Positions 35,893 through 43,361 of a DNA stretch of 64,000 bases are shown piece by piece (the stretch's first letter is position 1; every line of letters begins with the position of its first letter). Both the position numbers and the translations under genes were made by a program. The notes beneath the pieces are model-generated. The model had not been told where the DNA came from. It made no database searches and worked only from the letters and a program-made list of their open reading frames with translations. This DNA comes from Candidatus Eiseniibacteriota bacterium (GTDB lineage Bacteria > Eisenbacteria > RBG-16-71-46 > CAIMUX01 > WJJG01), in assembly GCA_023129715.1 (NCBI GenBank), contig JAGMBO010000005.1, positions 82,116-146,115 of the forward strand, read 5' to 3'.

Positions 35893-36021
35893 GCAAAGGC
35901 ACCGTTTCGAGGCTATCACCTGTCTGCCGACGATCGGTGAGAATTGGGATTCTGGCGCTGCCCGCCGGTTGTTCTATAAGGAACTCGCCGGCAATTCGTC
36001 GGGCAGGCTGAATGATGAGAT

Positions 36022-36056
36022 AAGGGCCAGGGGTTGCATCCGCACTCCTGGCCTTT
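36022..36056 (+). terminator. Hairpin in the 337-bp gap before the capsid gene
   Basis: The arms AAGGGCCAGG and CCTGGCCTTT form a 10-bp stem with one G-U pair around a 15-nt loop. No long T-run follows, so it may be a weak terminator or an mRNA boundary. The rest of the gap 35893-36229 shows no gene with a ribosome site. Confidence 0.45.
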
Positions 36057-36229
36057 CCGTTGTCTGCGAAGACGGCAACGAAACCCCCTGGAAGCCGCCG
36101 GCAGGAGTCGGCACTTCCGGGCGCGACCGAGAACCCCCAACCCCCAGCGAGCCGCGCAGGGCCGCACTCGAGCGTGGGCAAGACAGGTGACATCAACGAG
36201 ACACTGAGGCTCAATGGAGAAACTGAAGA

Positions 36230-37669
36230 ATGGACACATGGCAAACATGTAGCGACCGGGCAGGCCTGATCGAGAAGGCCAGCAAGGTCATGTTCAAGGC
36301 GGCCGGCGAGGATCGCACGCGGCTGACCGATACGGAGAAACGAGACTTCGACTCGCTCTTGCGGCAAGCCGATCAGATGGCCGATGAGATCGACTCGGGA
36401 TTCCGGCGTGAGGCAGACGGCATCGGTATGCGGCCGCCGAGGCCGTTCATGCGCGATGACAGGAGCCTCGAGCCTACCGAGCGGATCAAGCGCCTTCTGG
36501 AAAACCTGGATGAACCGATGAACGAGGTGCCGAAGCCCGACCCGGAGGGGCGTGCCGGCGACTTCTCGACCTACACCACGAGCGCCAACACCCGCCGCGG
36601 CATCACCTCGCTCGAGCGCGAGAAGCGCACGGCGTCGGCGATGTTCGGCAGAGGCGCATGGAGCGGCGGCTGGCAGAGCTTCAACGAGTTTTTCGATGCA
36701 CTGCACGGTCGGATTGCTGACCCGCGCGTCACTCGCGCAATGTCGGAAGGCATTGGCAGTGACGGCGGATTCATGGTCCCGACGGAGTACAGCGACAGGA
36801 TGCTCGACGAGAGTCTCGGCAACGAGATCGTGCGGCGCTATGCGACGATCTTTCCGATGGGCAGCGACGAGCTGCGCGTGCCGGGCTTCGTGCTCGACCA
36901 CAATTCCAGCGGCCTGTATGGCGGACTTGTCGGCTATTGGAAGGCTGAGGGCAGCACGCTCACCGAGAGCCAGCCGGAGCCCCGCAAGCTGACGCTTCGC
37001 GCGAAGAAGCTGGCGATCCTGTCGAAGCTGAGCAACGAGTTGCTCGAGGACATGTCAGCTCGGGACCAGCTCGAAGGCGTGTTCATCAATGCGATGACCT
37101 GGTACTTCGACGAAGGCTTCATTAACGGCGACGGCAGCGGTGAGCCGCTCGGCATCATCAAGTCGCCGTGCGTCTACGAGCAGGCGAAGGAAGGCGGGCA
37201 GGTGGCAGCGACACTCGTCTGGGAGAACGTCTCCCAAATGTGGGGACGCCTCACTCCGGCGAGCGCGTCGCGCAGCTCTCTGGTCTGGCTCGCGCATCCG
37301 ACGACTCTGGTGCAGCTCCTGAATATGAGCAAGGCCGTGGGCACCGGCGGTGTGCCGGTTTTCATGCCTGCGAACGGTGCCTCGGGCCGTCCGGCTGACA
37401 CGCTCATGGGGCGGCCGCTGATCCTGACTGCGCATTGCTCAACGCTGGGCACTGCCGGGGATCTGATCTTGGCCGACTTGAGCCGCTACGGGATCGGCTT
37501 GCGCCGCGACGTGCGACTCGACCGATCGGGCCACGCGGCTTTCACCAGCGACGAGGAATATTGGCGTCTCATCGCGCGAGTCGATGGGCAGCCGCTCGAC
37601 AACCGGACAACGCTGCTGCCGGACGGAACCGAGGTCGCGCCGTTCGTGACGCTCGAGACCCGCAGCTAG
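36230..37669 (+). CDS. HK97-family phage major capsid protein
   Basis: A 479-residue protein. The N-terminal ~130 residues are helical and charged (RLTDTEKRDFDSLLRQADQM), like the scaffold-like delta region of HK97 gp5. The shell domain has GSDGGFMVPTEYSDRMLDES, KLTLRAKKLAILSKLSNELL, FINGDGSGEPLGI and MGRPLILTAHCSTLGTAGDL, typical of HK97-fold MCPs. No protease, portal or terminase gene is next to it, so processing and packaging would need a helper. ATG 36230 fits the family N-terminus, although the ribosome site is weak. Confidence 0.88.
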   Translation: MDTWQTCSDRAGLIEKASKVMFKAAGEDRTRLTDTEKRDFDSLLRQADQMADEIDSGFRREADGIGMRPPRPFMRDDRSLEPTERIKRLLENLDEPMNEVPKPDPEGRAGDFSTYTTSANTRRGITSLEREKRTASAMFGRGAWSGGWQSFNEFFDALHGRIADPRVTRAMSEGIGSDGGFMVPTEYSDRMLDESLGNEIVRRYATIFPMGSDELRVPGFVLDHNSSGLYGGLVGYWKAEGSTLTESQPEPRKLTLRAKKLAILSKLSNELLEDMSARDQLEGVFINAMTWYFDEGFINGDGSGEPLGIIKSPCVYEQAKEGGQVAATLVWENVSQMWGRLTPASASRSSLVWLAHPTTLVQLLNMSKAVGTGGVPVFMPANGASGRPADTLMGRPLILTAHCSTLGTAGDLILADLSRYGIGLRRDVRLDRSGHAAFTSDEEYWRLIARVDGQPLDNRTTLLPDGTEVAPFVTLETRS

Positions 37670-37683
37670 GAAGGGGATATCAG

Positions 37684-38160
37684 ATGAGTTGTGCTTTGAT
37701 TCCGGAGGCTGCCAAGTACGTCATGGGCATCGAGCCGAAGACGCATGGCGGCGCCGAGACCGGCGACTACGTTTCTTGCAAGACCGCGCACGCGGTCTAC
37801 ATGGTGTGCAAGGTCGCGCAGGGTAACGCGGCGCAGATCACCTGGACGCCGAAGCAAGCGACGGCAGTTGCCGGCACGAGCTCGAAGGCGCTGGGGACGG
37901 TGGTTCCGATCTGGTCGAACGAAGACACTGCAGCGAGCGACGCGCTCACGGCTGAGACCGCGGCGGTGAACTTCCAGACCGATGCGGCGCTGAAGAACAA
38001 GGTCGTGATCTTCAAGATCGACCCGGCGACACTCGACAAGGCGAACGGCTTCGATTGCGTCTGCATGTATGCGGCCGCCTCGAATGCTGCCAACCTGATC
38101 TCCGTTGACTACTACCTCGAGGCGAGGTACGGGCACGGCGAGACGGCGATCACTGACTAG
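37684..38160 (+). CDS. Putative phage head-associated protein
   Basis: A 158-residue protein, 14 bp after the capsid gene, starting MSCALIPEAAKYVMGIEPKT at ATG 37684 with AAGGGG upstream. It is rich in Ala/Thr and predicted beta (KNKVVIFKIDPATLDKANGF, AASNAANLISVDYYLEARYG). Proteins of this pattern occur directly after capsid genes in environmental phages, so a decoration or head-completion role is likely. That is inferred from position and general resemblance, not a defined domain. Confidence 0.6.
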   Translation: MSCALIPEAAKYVMGIEPKTHGGAETGDYVSCKTAHAVYMVCKVAQGNAAQITWTPKQATAVAGTSSKALGTVVPIWSNEDTAASDALTAETAAVNFQTDAALKNKVVIFKIDPATLDKANGFDCVCMYAAASNAANLISVDYYLEARYGHGETAITD

Positions 38161-38163
38161 GGT

Positions 38164-38208
38164 CTCCCGCAGTTCCTGGCGGGAGTGGGCGGGAGCGTTC
38201 ACCCGCCC
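38164..38208 (+). terminator. Two successive hairpins after the head module
   Basis: CTCCCGC/GCGGGAG (38164-38185) is followed at once by GGGCGGG/CCCGCCC (38187-38208), starting 4 bp after the stop of the head-associated gene. There is no T-run. They probably end or stabilise the capsid transcript. Confidence 0.5.
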
Positions 38209-38490
38209 CAGCGTGCCGGGGGGAAGGGGTATTGGTTGCAGGTCGCGCTAGGTGACCCCCTGCGATCTGTAGCCGCCCCTCCCCGGCTGCGCACCTTGCC
38301 GGCTGCGGGCGGACGTTCTCGGGCGGGAGAGTGCCTCCCCGCCCAGCGCTGCAGGATGGGGTTAGGGCCTTTCTGTTGGGGCCTCATGCCGGGTCGGTTC
38401 ACTTGCCCGGCCCGGCCGCCCCGCCTGCGGTGCGGTTGTGCTTGAAATAGTGGCGCGGTTCCTGGCCGGCCACAACGTGACGGGGGAAAG
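38209..38490. other. Non-coding GC-rich spacer in the element
   Basis: No gene with a credible start lies here. It holds the first copy of a 24-bp direct repeat (38411-38434) found again after the next gene. Confidence 0.5.
38411..38434 (+). repeat. 24-bp direct repeat, left copy
   Basis: Identical over 24 bp to 39112-39135 (it begins CCCGGCCGCCCC). The two copies bracket a single gene, 701 bp apart. Confidence 0.75.
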
Positions 38491-39096
38491 ATGAGCCGCA
38501 CCCTATCAGCCGCCATAGTAGCCGCGATGAACGCGCAGAGCACCGACAAGGTGTTTCTGACGTTGCTTGAGATCGACCATGACGACATGGCCGAACCGTT
38601 GCGGTTGGTGGACAACACAGAAGACATCAATTCGGATGGTGAGACCTACAGGGTCTGGCCGTTTCATGTCGCGCTTGCTCCCGAGCAGGAAGGCCTGCCC
38701 GTTTCGGTGCGGCTGACCATCGACAACATAGATCGCACCGTTATCCAGGCGTTGCGAGAGATCAGCAGCGCGCCGGACGCACCGACTGTCAATGTCTCCA
38801 TTGTAACCAGCGAGGATTGGGACAGCCCGGAGATCGGTCCGGTCGAGTTCCTGCTGTCCTCGATCCGCTACGACGCATTTGCCATCGAGGGGACGCTGAC
38901 TTTCCAGCACACGTTGGACGATGCAGTGCCTGCCCATTCGATGGACCCGCGGAACTTCCCGGGCCTGCACGACACAGTGCTCCTCCGCGACGAGCCCGGC
39001 TGGGAGCAGCCGGCGAAGGCCGCAGACGATATTGAAACGCCGCCTCGAGGCTGGCCGCGGCACGGACGCTTTGTGCGCAGGAGAGTGGTGGTATGA
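38491..39096 (+). CDS. Phage tail-like protein (DUF1833-type resemblance)
   Basis: A 201-residue protein starting MSRTLSAAIVAAMNAQSTDK at ATG 38491 behind GGGGGAAAG. VFLTLLEIDHDDMAEPLRLV, LPVSVRLTIDNIDRTVIQAL and the end region (AVPAHSMDPRNFPGLHD) resemble phage proteins of the DUF1833 group encoded near tail-tip genes. The tail itself is not encoded in this element. The last 35 residues are charged and low in complexity. The gene is bracketed by 24-bp direct repeats, which suggests it was inserted as a unit. Confidence 0.55.
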   Translation: MSRTLSAAIVAAMNAQSTDKVFLTLLEIDHDDMAEPLRLVDNTEDINSDGETYRVWPFHVALAPEQEGLPVSVRLTIDNIDRTVIQALREISSAPDAPTVNVSIVTSEDWDSPEIGPVEFLLSSIRYDAFAIEGTLTFQHTLDDAVPAHSMDPRNFPGLHDTVLLRDEPGWEQPAKAADDIETPPRGWPRHGRFVRRRVVV

Positions 39097-39111
39097 GCGG
39101 AAGCCAAGGGC

Positions 39112-39135
39112 CCCGGCCGCCCCGCCTGCGGTGCG
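39112..39135 (+). repeat. 24-bp direct repeat, right copy
   Basis: Identical to 38411-38434. It lies 15 bp after the stop of the tail-like gene and just before the stop of the convergent gene at 39137. Confidence 0.75.
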
Positions 39136-39136
39136 A

Positions 39137-39640
39137 CTAGAAGGGTGCCCCGTAGGTCGTTTGTCCCGCGGCATCGAACGTGGCAATGCGTGGTCCGAAT
39201 TCAGGAAGGTTCATGACACTAACCCGCGTAACGTCGTTCTGATCCGACAGGGTGAACAGACCTATTCCTTTGAGAAGTCCCAGCCTCAGACGCGGCAGAC
39301 GTTGCCGATCCTCCCCGTCACCGAAGACACACAAGCTGGCCGAGATGCCACCTGCCCTAAGCGCCAGACCAGCTTCCCGCCCCTCTGGAGTGCCGACGTA
39401 AAGTGCTGTTTCCTCAAGAGAGTCGGAATACCCCCAGAATCCGCGCGTATTGCCAGCATCATCAACTAGGCAAAAGCCCCGCGCCCGGAGCACATCCTGC
39501 GGCTGGTTGCCCGCCGTCAGGAGCAGCCCCCCGAGCAGCAGGACGCAGGCAGCGCCGGCAACCTTCATCCGGCGGTTCTGGCGCTCGAGCTTCGCCAGTC
39601 GGGCAAGTACGGTCCCGGGGTCTGTGGATCTCTCGGTCAT
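39137..39640 (-). CDS. Hypothetical single-pass membrane protein
   Basis: A 167-residue protein on the opposite strand to the rest of the element. A short coiled coil (VLARLAKLERQNRRMKVAG) leads into one membrane segment (ACVLLLGGLLLTAG, about 30-45), then an exported beta-rich part with DVLRARGFCLVDDAGNTRGF and further D-x-x-G-x-x strands. This layout is common among bacterial proteins with 'VRARxFxLVDxxGxxRG' repeats, of unknown role. ATG 39640 has GGAGGTGCG upstream. In a mobile element it may be a lysogeny-expressed accessory gene. Confidence 0.6.
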   Translation of the reverse strand: MTERSTDPGTVLARLAKLERQNRRMKVAGAACVLLLGGLLLTAGNQPQDVLRARGFCLVDDAGNTRGFWGYSDSLEETALYVGTPEGREAGLALRAGGISASLCVFGDGEDRQRLPRLRLGLLKGIGLFTLSDQNDVTRVSVMNLPEFGPRIATFDAAGQTTYGAPF

Positions 39641-39802
39641 TGCGCACCTCCATGGTGTCTATCGGCAGATCGGGATGCCCCCTGGACCGGGGGATGTCAC
39701 AGAGGCATCAGAGAACCGAGGGCCAGAGACGACAGCGGTTTCAGCCCGGAACCGTGAACAGAAGTGCGGGTAGTCACTTATGGTCGATAGTAGAAAATAC
39801 TG

Positions 39803-39832
39803 TTGACGAAACGAGGAACAGTCGAATAGACT
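39803..39832 (+). promoter_or_regulatory. Putative promoter of the NYN leader
   Basis: TTGACG (39803-39808), an 18-bp spacer, TAGACT (39827-39832), in a locally AT-rich stretch. Transcription would begin near 39839 and meet a strong terminator about 70 nt later, before the NYN gene. Confidence 0.5.
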
Positions 39833-39879
39833 ACTAGCAGTGAAGTTGCTGTTCATCCCGTAGGGTACGTCCCTGCGGT

Positions 39880-39910
39880 GCCCGCGGGCTACGGTCCGCG
39901 GGCGTTTTTT
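39880..39910 (+). terminator. Intrinsic terminator inside the NYN leader
   Basis: A perfect 8-bp stem GCCCGCGG/CCGCGGGC with an 8-nt loop and a run of six T (39905-39910). It lies between the putative promoter and the NYN start at 39932, so full-length NYN mRNA needs read-through. Confidence 0.75.
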
Positions 39911-39931
39911 GTTCTTTTCGGGGGGGCAACT

Positions 39932-40570
39932 GTGCGTGTCGTTGCGTTTGTGGATGGCTTCAACCTCTACCATGCCATAAAGAACCTAGGGCAGCCCCAC
40001 CTGAAGTGGCTCGATCTCTGGGGCCTTTGCAGCGAGTACTGTCCGCCGCCGGCTCTGTCGCTCAGGGGGGTCTACTACTTTTCTGCTTTTGCCACATGGC
40101 GACGGGGCGCGTATCACAGGCATCGGCAGTACGTCAAAGCACTTGAGGCTACTGGAGTTGTACCCGTGATGGGCAGTTTCAAGGAGAAGGACCGGGAGTG
40201 CTTTGGCTGCGGGGACAAGTGGACGGCCCACGAGGAGAAGCAGACGGACGTGAATATCGCCCTCCATCTCGTCACCAAAGCGACCGATGACGAGTTTGAC
40301 CGGGCGATTCTCGTATCGGCCGACTCGGACTTGGTGCCCGCCATTGAGATGATGAGAGTCCGTGCTCCTCGCAAGAGTATCAGGATAGTGATTCCAGTCG
40401 GCGGCTACCCATGCGCTGAGCTCGCACGGGCGGCCGGTGGTACAAGAGCCTGCGTGCCTATGGGGCGCGTTCTCATTGAGCGCCATTTGCTTCCGGCCAG
40501 TGTGAATGACCCCCATGGCCAGTGTGTGGCTGTCCGGCCCAGCAGGTATGACCCGCCGCCTACCGCATAG
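39932..40570 (+). CDS. NYN-domain (PIN-like) nuclease
   Basis: A 212-residue protein of the NYN/LabA group. The first acidic residue is in VAFVDGFNLYHAI (near 8). HEEKQTDVNIALHLVTKA and FDRAILVSADSDLVPAI supply the remaining acidic metal ligands. A Cys pair, ECFGCG, precedes the second motif. NYN proteins are metal-dependent RNases, common in phages and defence loci. GTG 39932 is chosen: a G7 ribosome site lies 5 bp upstream, and a longer in-frame reading from 39878 would translate through the terminator hairpin. The C-terminal 35 residues are unstructured. Confidence 0.75.
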   Translation: MRVVAFVDGFNLYHAIKNLGQPHLKWLDLWGLCSEYCPPPALSLRGVYYFSAFATWRRGAYHRHRQYVKALEATGVVPVMGSFKEKDRECFGCGDKWTAHEEKQTDVNIALHLVTKATDDEFDRAILVSADSDLVPAIEMMRVRAPRKSIRIVIPVGGYPCAELARAAGGTRACVPMGRVLIERHLLPASVNDPHGQCVAVRPSRYDPPPTA

Positions 40571-40631
40571 GCCCACCCCCACCCCCACATCTCCCCCAGG
40601 AGCGACGATCCCCCCCCTACCCCTACCCACG
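40571..40631 (-). repeat. G-quadruplex-prone G/C-run tract
   Basis: On the minus strand, runs of three to seven G are separated by one to seven bases (GGGTAGGGGTAGGGGGGG, then GGGGGTGGGGGTGGG). This meets the usual G4 pattern twice. It lies between the NYN gene and the RHH-recombinase pair. Confidence 0.55.
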
Positions 40632-40772
40632 GGTCGGACCCGGGCAAGATAGGGGCGCAGGGGGGATGTATGGGGGTCAAAAGAAAAACTGCGCTACGTT
40701 AGATTATGACTTGCCCAATGGGGGACTTTGTGCGATGATCTTAACGGGAGGGGTGCAAAACGAGGAGGACTC

Positions 40773-41228
40773 GTGGGCAAGACTGCAGGACCAGCTGTGG
40801 CAAGCGTAGGCAAGAAGAGTGGTCGCAAGGGAAACCCCAGCGGCAAGATAGCGCTGAATATCTACATCAAGCCAACCGTGCATCAGCGCTTGAAGTCATC
40901 TGCTAGAACCCTCGGTGTGCCGATCGGGGACCTGATCCGGGACCTGCTGGTCTACGGCGGCCCCATCCTGCGGGCCCTGGACCTCCGGGCGTCCGGTGCG
41001 CTTGACCCCTACCCAGCGGCGCTCGAGGAACTGGACGCCACCCTCCGGCGGTATCAGTTCTTTGTCGCCGGGCTGCAGGACTTCCAGGCGCGCATTCCGC
41101 AGATCGCGGCTGAGGTCGCCGCTAAGGCCGGCGTGGATCTCGCCGCCATCGACACGCAGGTCCGTGCCGATCTTGCGGTGCCGGAGGATGGGCCGCGGAT
41201 GAGCGATGCCGAGGAGCAAGCTAGGTGA
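40773..41228 (+). CDS. RHH-like small protein coupled to the recombinase
   Basis: A 151-residue protein. GTG 40773 is preceded by GAGGAGG at ideal spacing; a TTG at 40728 was rejected. The basic N-terminus (GKKSGRKGNPSGK) leads into KIALNIYIKPTVHQRLKSSA and RTLGVPIGDLIRDLLV, which looks like a ribbon-helix-helix DNA-binding motif, followed by a helical region. Its stop overlaps the recombinase start (GTGA), so the two are translationally coupled. It could be a recombination directionality factor, an autoregulator or an accessory DNA-binding protein. Confidence 0.55.
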   Translation: MGKTAGPAVASVGKKSGRKGNPSGKIALNIYIKPTVHQRLKSSARTLGVPIGDLIRDLLVYGGPILRALDLRASGALDPYPAALEELDATLRRYQFFVAGLQDFQARIPQIAAEVAAKAGVDLAAIDTQVRADLAVPEDGPRMSDAEEQAR

Positions 41229-43054
41229 AGCGGGCAGTTCTCTACGCCAGGGTCAGCACGGCAGAGCAGGCAGAACGCGCAAAGAGCGTCCCTGAGCAGC
41301 TTGAAGCGTGCCGCGAGTACTGTGAGGTCCAAGGCTGGGAGGTCGCCGGCGAGTGGTCAGATCCGGGCGTCTCTGGCACGCTCAGGAACCGGCCGGACCT
41401 ACGGCGCGCTCTCGCCTACGTCGAGGACCATCGCCCTGACGTGTTCCTTGTCTGGTCGCACTCCCGCCTTGCCCGGAGCCTAAATGCCTTCTACTCGATC
41501 AATGCGACTCTCGAGGCAAACGGCGTGGCACTCGTTGCCGCGGATGATCCGCAGGCGTCCTATATCGTTCGGGCCGTCATGATGCTCGCCAGCCAGATCA
41601 TGATCGAGGAAACGAAAGCCTCCATTAGGCGCGCCAAGCGGGGCATCGCCAGTAGGCTCGAGTTCCCCGGTGGCAAGCCCCCGTTTGGCTTCCGCCTAGA
41701 ACGCCAGGATGACGACAAGAACGTCCTCGTTTCTGATCCAGACGAGGCCCGGACGATCCGCCGGGTGTTCTCGTGGGCCGATCCCGAGGCCGAAGGCCGG
41801 CAACTGACCGAGATCGCCCAGTCCGTTGGATGGACCCGCGGGCGACTCCATAACACCCTCCGGCATCCGGTCTACGCGGGCGGCTATGTCTTCGGGCGGC
41901 GCCCTGTCGTTGGCCAAGGGCCGACGATCTACCCCCGCCAGAAGTCGATCCCGCGTGGGGAATGGCTTGCCACTGTCACTTGGAATCATCACGAGCCGCT
42001 CGTGCCCCGCGAGCAATGGGAACGGGTGTGGAAGCGACTCGATCGTAATGCACAGAGCTTCAATGCGGGGCACAACTACGGACGGACTCGGCTCGCGCTT
42101 TCGGGTCGGCTGCGGTGTGGCCTCTGTGGGCAAGCTATTGCCACAACGGGCAAGGCCCCGCTCGGGCCGGGGATCAAGCGGCGTTACTTCCGATGCGTCG
42201 GCAACATGACCAAGTCTGCCGAGCGCAAGCGCGCCAAGAAGTGCCGTGGCGTCGGGAGTTTCCATATCGACGGCTGGGCCGGCTGGATCTTGTCGGCGGT
42301 CCACGACAAGCTCGCGAATTCGGATCTCGCCAAGCAGATCGCCACCGATCTCGAGCGGGATCGCACGCGGAAGCGGCCACCGAAGAAGCTCCGAGCGGAG
42401 GTGCGGAAGTGGACGCAGAAGGAGAAGCAGTTTCTGCAGGCCATTGGGAGCCGCGAGATCAAGAACAAGCGGGATCTCTACCGTGAGTATGACGCCGCGG
42501 CGACCGAACGGCACAAGGCCGAGCAGGCACTCGCGGACGCCCAGCGAGAGCAGGGCGACCCGATCACGCTTGAGCAGGTGCAGCGCGAGCTGATCCGCAC
42601 GGGGTCAGAGCTGCTCGGGCTGGTGCAGGTTGCCCAGCGGCATGATGCCAAGTCCCGAAAGTGGTTCGCCACGATGGCCGATCGCAACCCGGCGACTCTG
42701 AAGTGGCTTCGCGAAGAGTATCACCGCCGCGGAGGGCGCTCCGATCTCGAGTTCGAGCCCGAGTTCCTGCCCGACCCGGACGGCGAGAAAGAGTCTCGGA
42801 TCATGCATCGGGCGCTCGCATATCACGAGCTGCGAGCTCTCGACGAGGATCCCGAGGTGCGGCGCAAGCTGCACAAGTACGTCGAGTCGGCCACAGTGAA
42901 CACGGACGGCACTCTCTCGATCCGCCTGGACTGGGGGCGCGTTTTCGAGACTTCGGTTCCGTCTTTCTTGTGCCTTCCAGAAGCACCGATAGATCGGTCG
43001 CCGCGAAGCTCTCGAGGAGAGCGAGGGCCGCCAGGAAACCCCGGTCGCGCGTGA
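41225..43054 (+). CDS. Large serine recombinase (element integrase)
   Basis: A 609-residue protein. The resolvase domain starts VLYARVSTAEQAERAKSVPE, with the nucleophile Ser at residue 11 and WSHSRLARSLNAFYSINATL; the recombinase domain has FPGGKPPFGFR and HNTLRHPVYAGGYVFGRRP; a zinc ribbon (LRCGLCGQ, FRCVGN, KCRGVGSFHIDGW) and a C-terminal coiled coil follow. The start is GTG at 41225. The attR core falls at codons 583-584, so the last 26 residues (from LPEAPIDRSPRSSRG) are written in host DNA. In the excised circle a different 67-residue tail would be used. Confidence 0.92.
   Translation: MKRAVLYARVSTAEQAERAKSVPEQLEACREYCEVQGWEVAGEWSDPGVSGTLRNRPDLRRALAYVEDHRPDVFLVWSHSRLARSLNAFYSINATLEANGVALVAADDPQASYIVRAVMMLASQIMIEETKASIRRAKRGIASRLEFPGGKPPFGFRLERQDDDKNVLVSDPDEARTIRRVFSWADPEAEGRQLTEIAQSVGWTRGRLHNTLRHPVYAGGYVFGRRPVVGQGPTIYPRQKSIPRGEWLATVTWNHHEPLVPREQWERVWKRLDRNAQSFNAGHNYGRTRLALSGRLRCGLCGQAIATTGKAPLGPGIKRRYFRCVGNMTKSAERKRAKKCRGVGSFHIDGWAGWILSAVHDKLANSDLAKQIATDLERDRTRKRPPKKLRAEVRKWTQKEKQFLQAIGSREIKNKRDLYREYDAAATERHKAEQALADAQREQGDPITLEQVQRELIRTGSELLGLVQVAQRHDAKSRKWFATMADRNPATLKWLREEYHRRGGRSDLEFEPEFLPDPDGEKESRIMHRALAYHELRALDEDPEVRRKLHKYVESATVNTDGTLSIRLDWGRVFETSVPSFLCLPEAPIDRSPRSSRGERGPPGNPGRA
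42958..42993. other. attR of the integrated element (core CCT at 42973-42975)
   Basis: The right boundary is placed where sigma-54 activator codons resume (minus strand: LSVLLEG encoded up to 42975). It lies inside the recombinase coding sequence. An attB rebuilt from both flanks reads through [12 protein letters not shown] without a gap. Confidence 0.75.
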
Positions 43055-43361
43055 TCACCCCCATGCCCGCGCTGCGTCTCCTCCCCGCGCCCCGCGCCCC
43101 GTTGCCTCCCTCGGAGGGATCATCCGTAGACCACAACCCGAGCTGGGCCCTCGCCTCGAACCGCGGGCGAACGTCGGCGAGCGTTCCGAGCAGGCGCACC
43201 CAGGTCGCCAATTCGGGGTCGAATTGCCCGAGGACGCCGATTACCCGATCGAGGATCGTGCCCACGCGCCTGCGGGCGCGGGGCCACTCGCCCACGGCGA
43301 CCTCTCGTTCGGCAGCGATCCGCTCTCCCTCCAGTTCTCGCCACAAGACCTCGGCTTCCAT
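42976..43361 (-). pseudogene. Sigma-54 activator, 5' part, cut by integrated element
   Basis: The first 129 residues of the interrupted activator, from ATG 43361 (MEAEVLWRELEGERIAAERE), behind a G-run ribosome site. This N-terminal part is helical and not a REC or GAF domain that I recognise. It leads into the start of the AAA+ domain (LESFAATDLSVLLEG). Past attR the frame would add about 58 unrelated residues from the element, ending at 42801. Excision would restore a 437-residue protein. Confidence 0.85.

Larger units (their letters stand above)
32730..42975 (+). mobile_element. 10.24-kb serine-recombinase element with phage capsid gene (satellite or reduced prophage)
   Basis: The element is bounded by CCT cores at 32730 and 42973. 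It carries, in order: a replication ATPase with iterons, three small unknown genes, an HK97-fold capsid protein, a putative head protein, a tail-like protein, one reversed gene for an anchored protein, a NYN nuclease, an RHH-like protein and a large serine recombinase. No terminase, portal, protease, tail-tube, lysis or repressor gene is evident. Its size and partial structural module fit a phage satellite or a decayed prophage. It interrupts a sigma-54 activator gene in the Walker A codons. Confidence 0.85.

Noticed and set aside
39878..39931. Upstream start for the NYN gene at 39878
   Set aside because: It would translate through an intrinsic terminator hairpin. GTG 39932 has a strong ribosome site.
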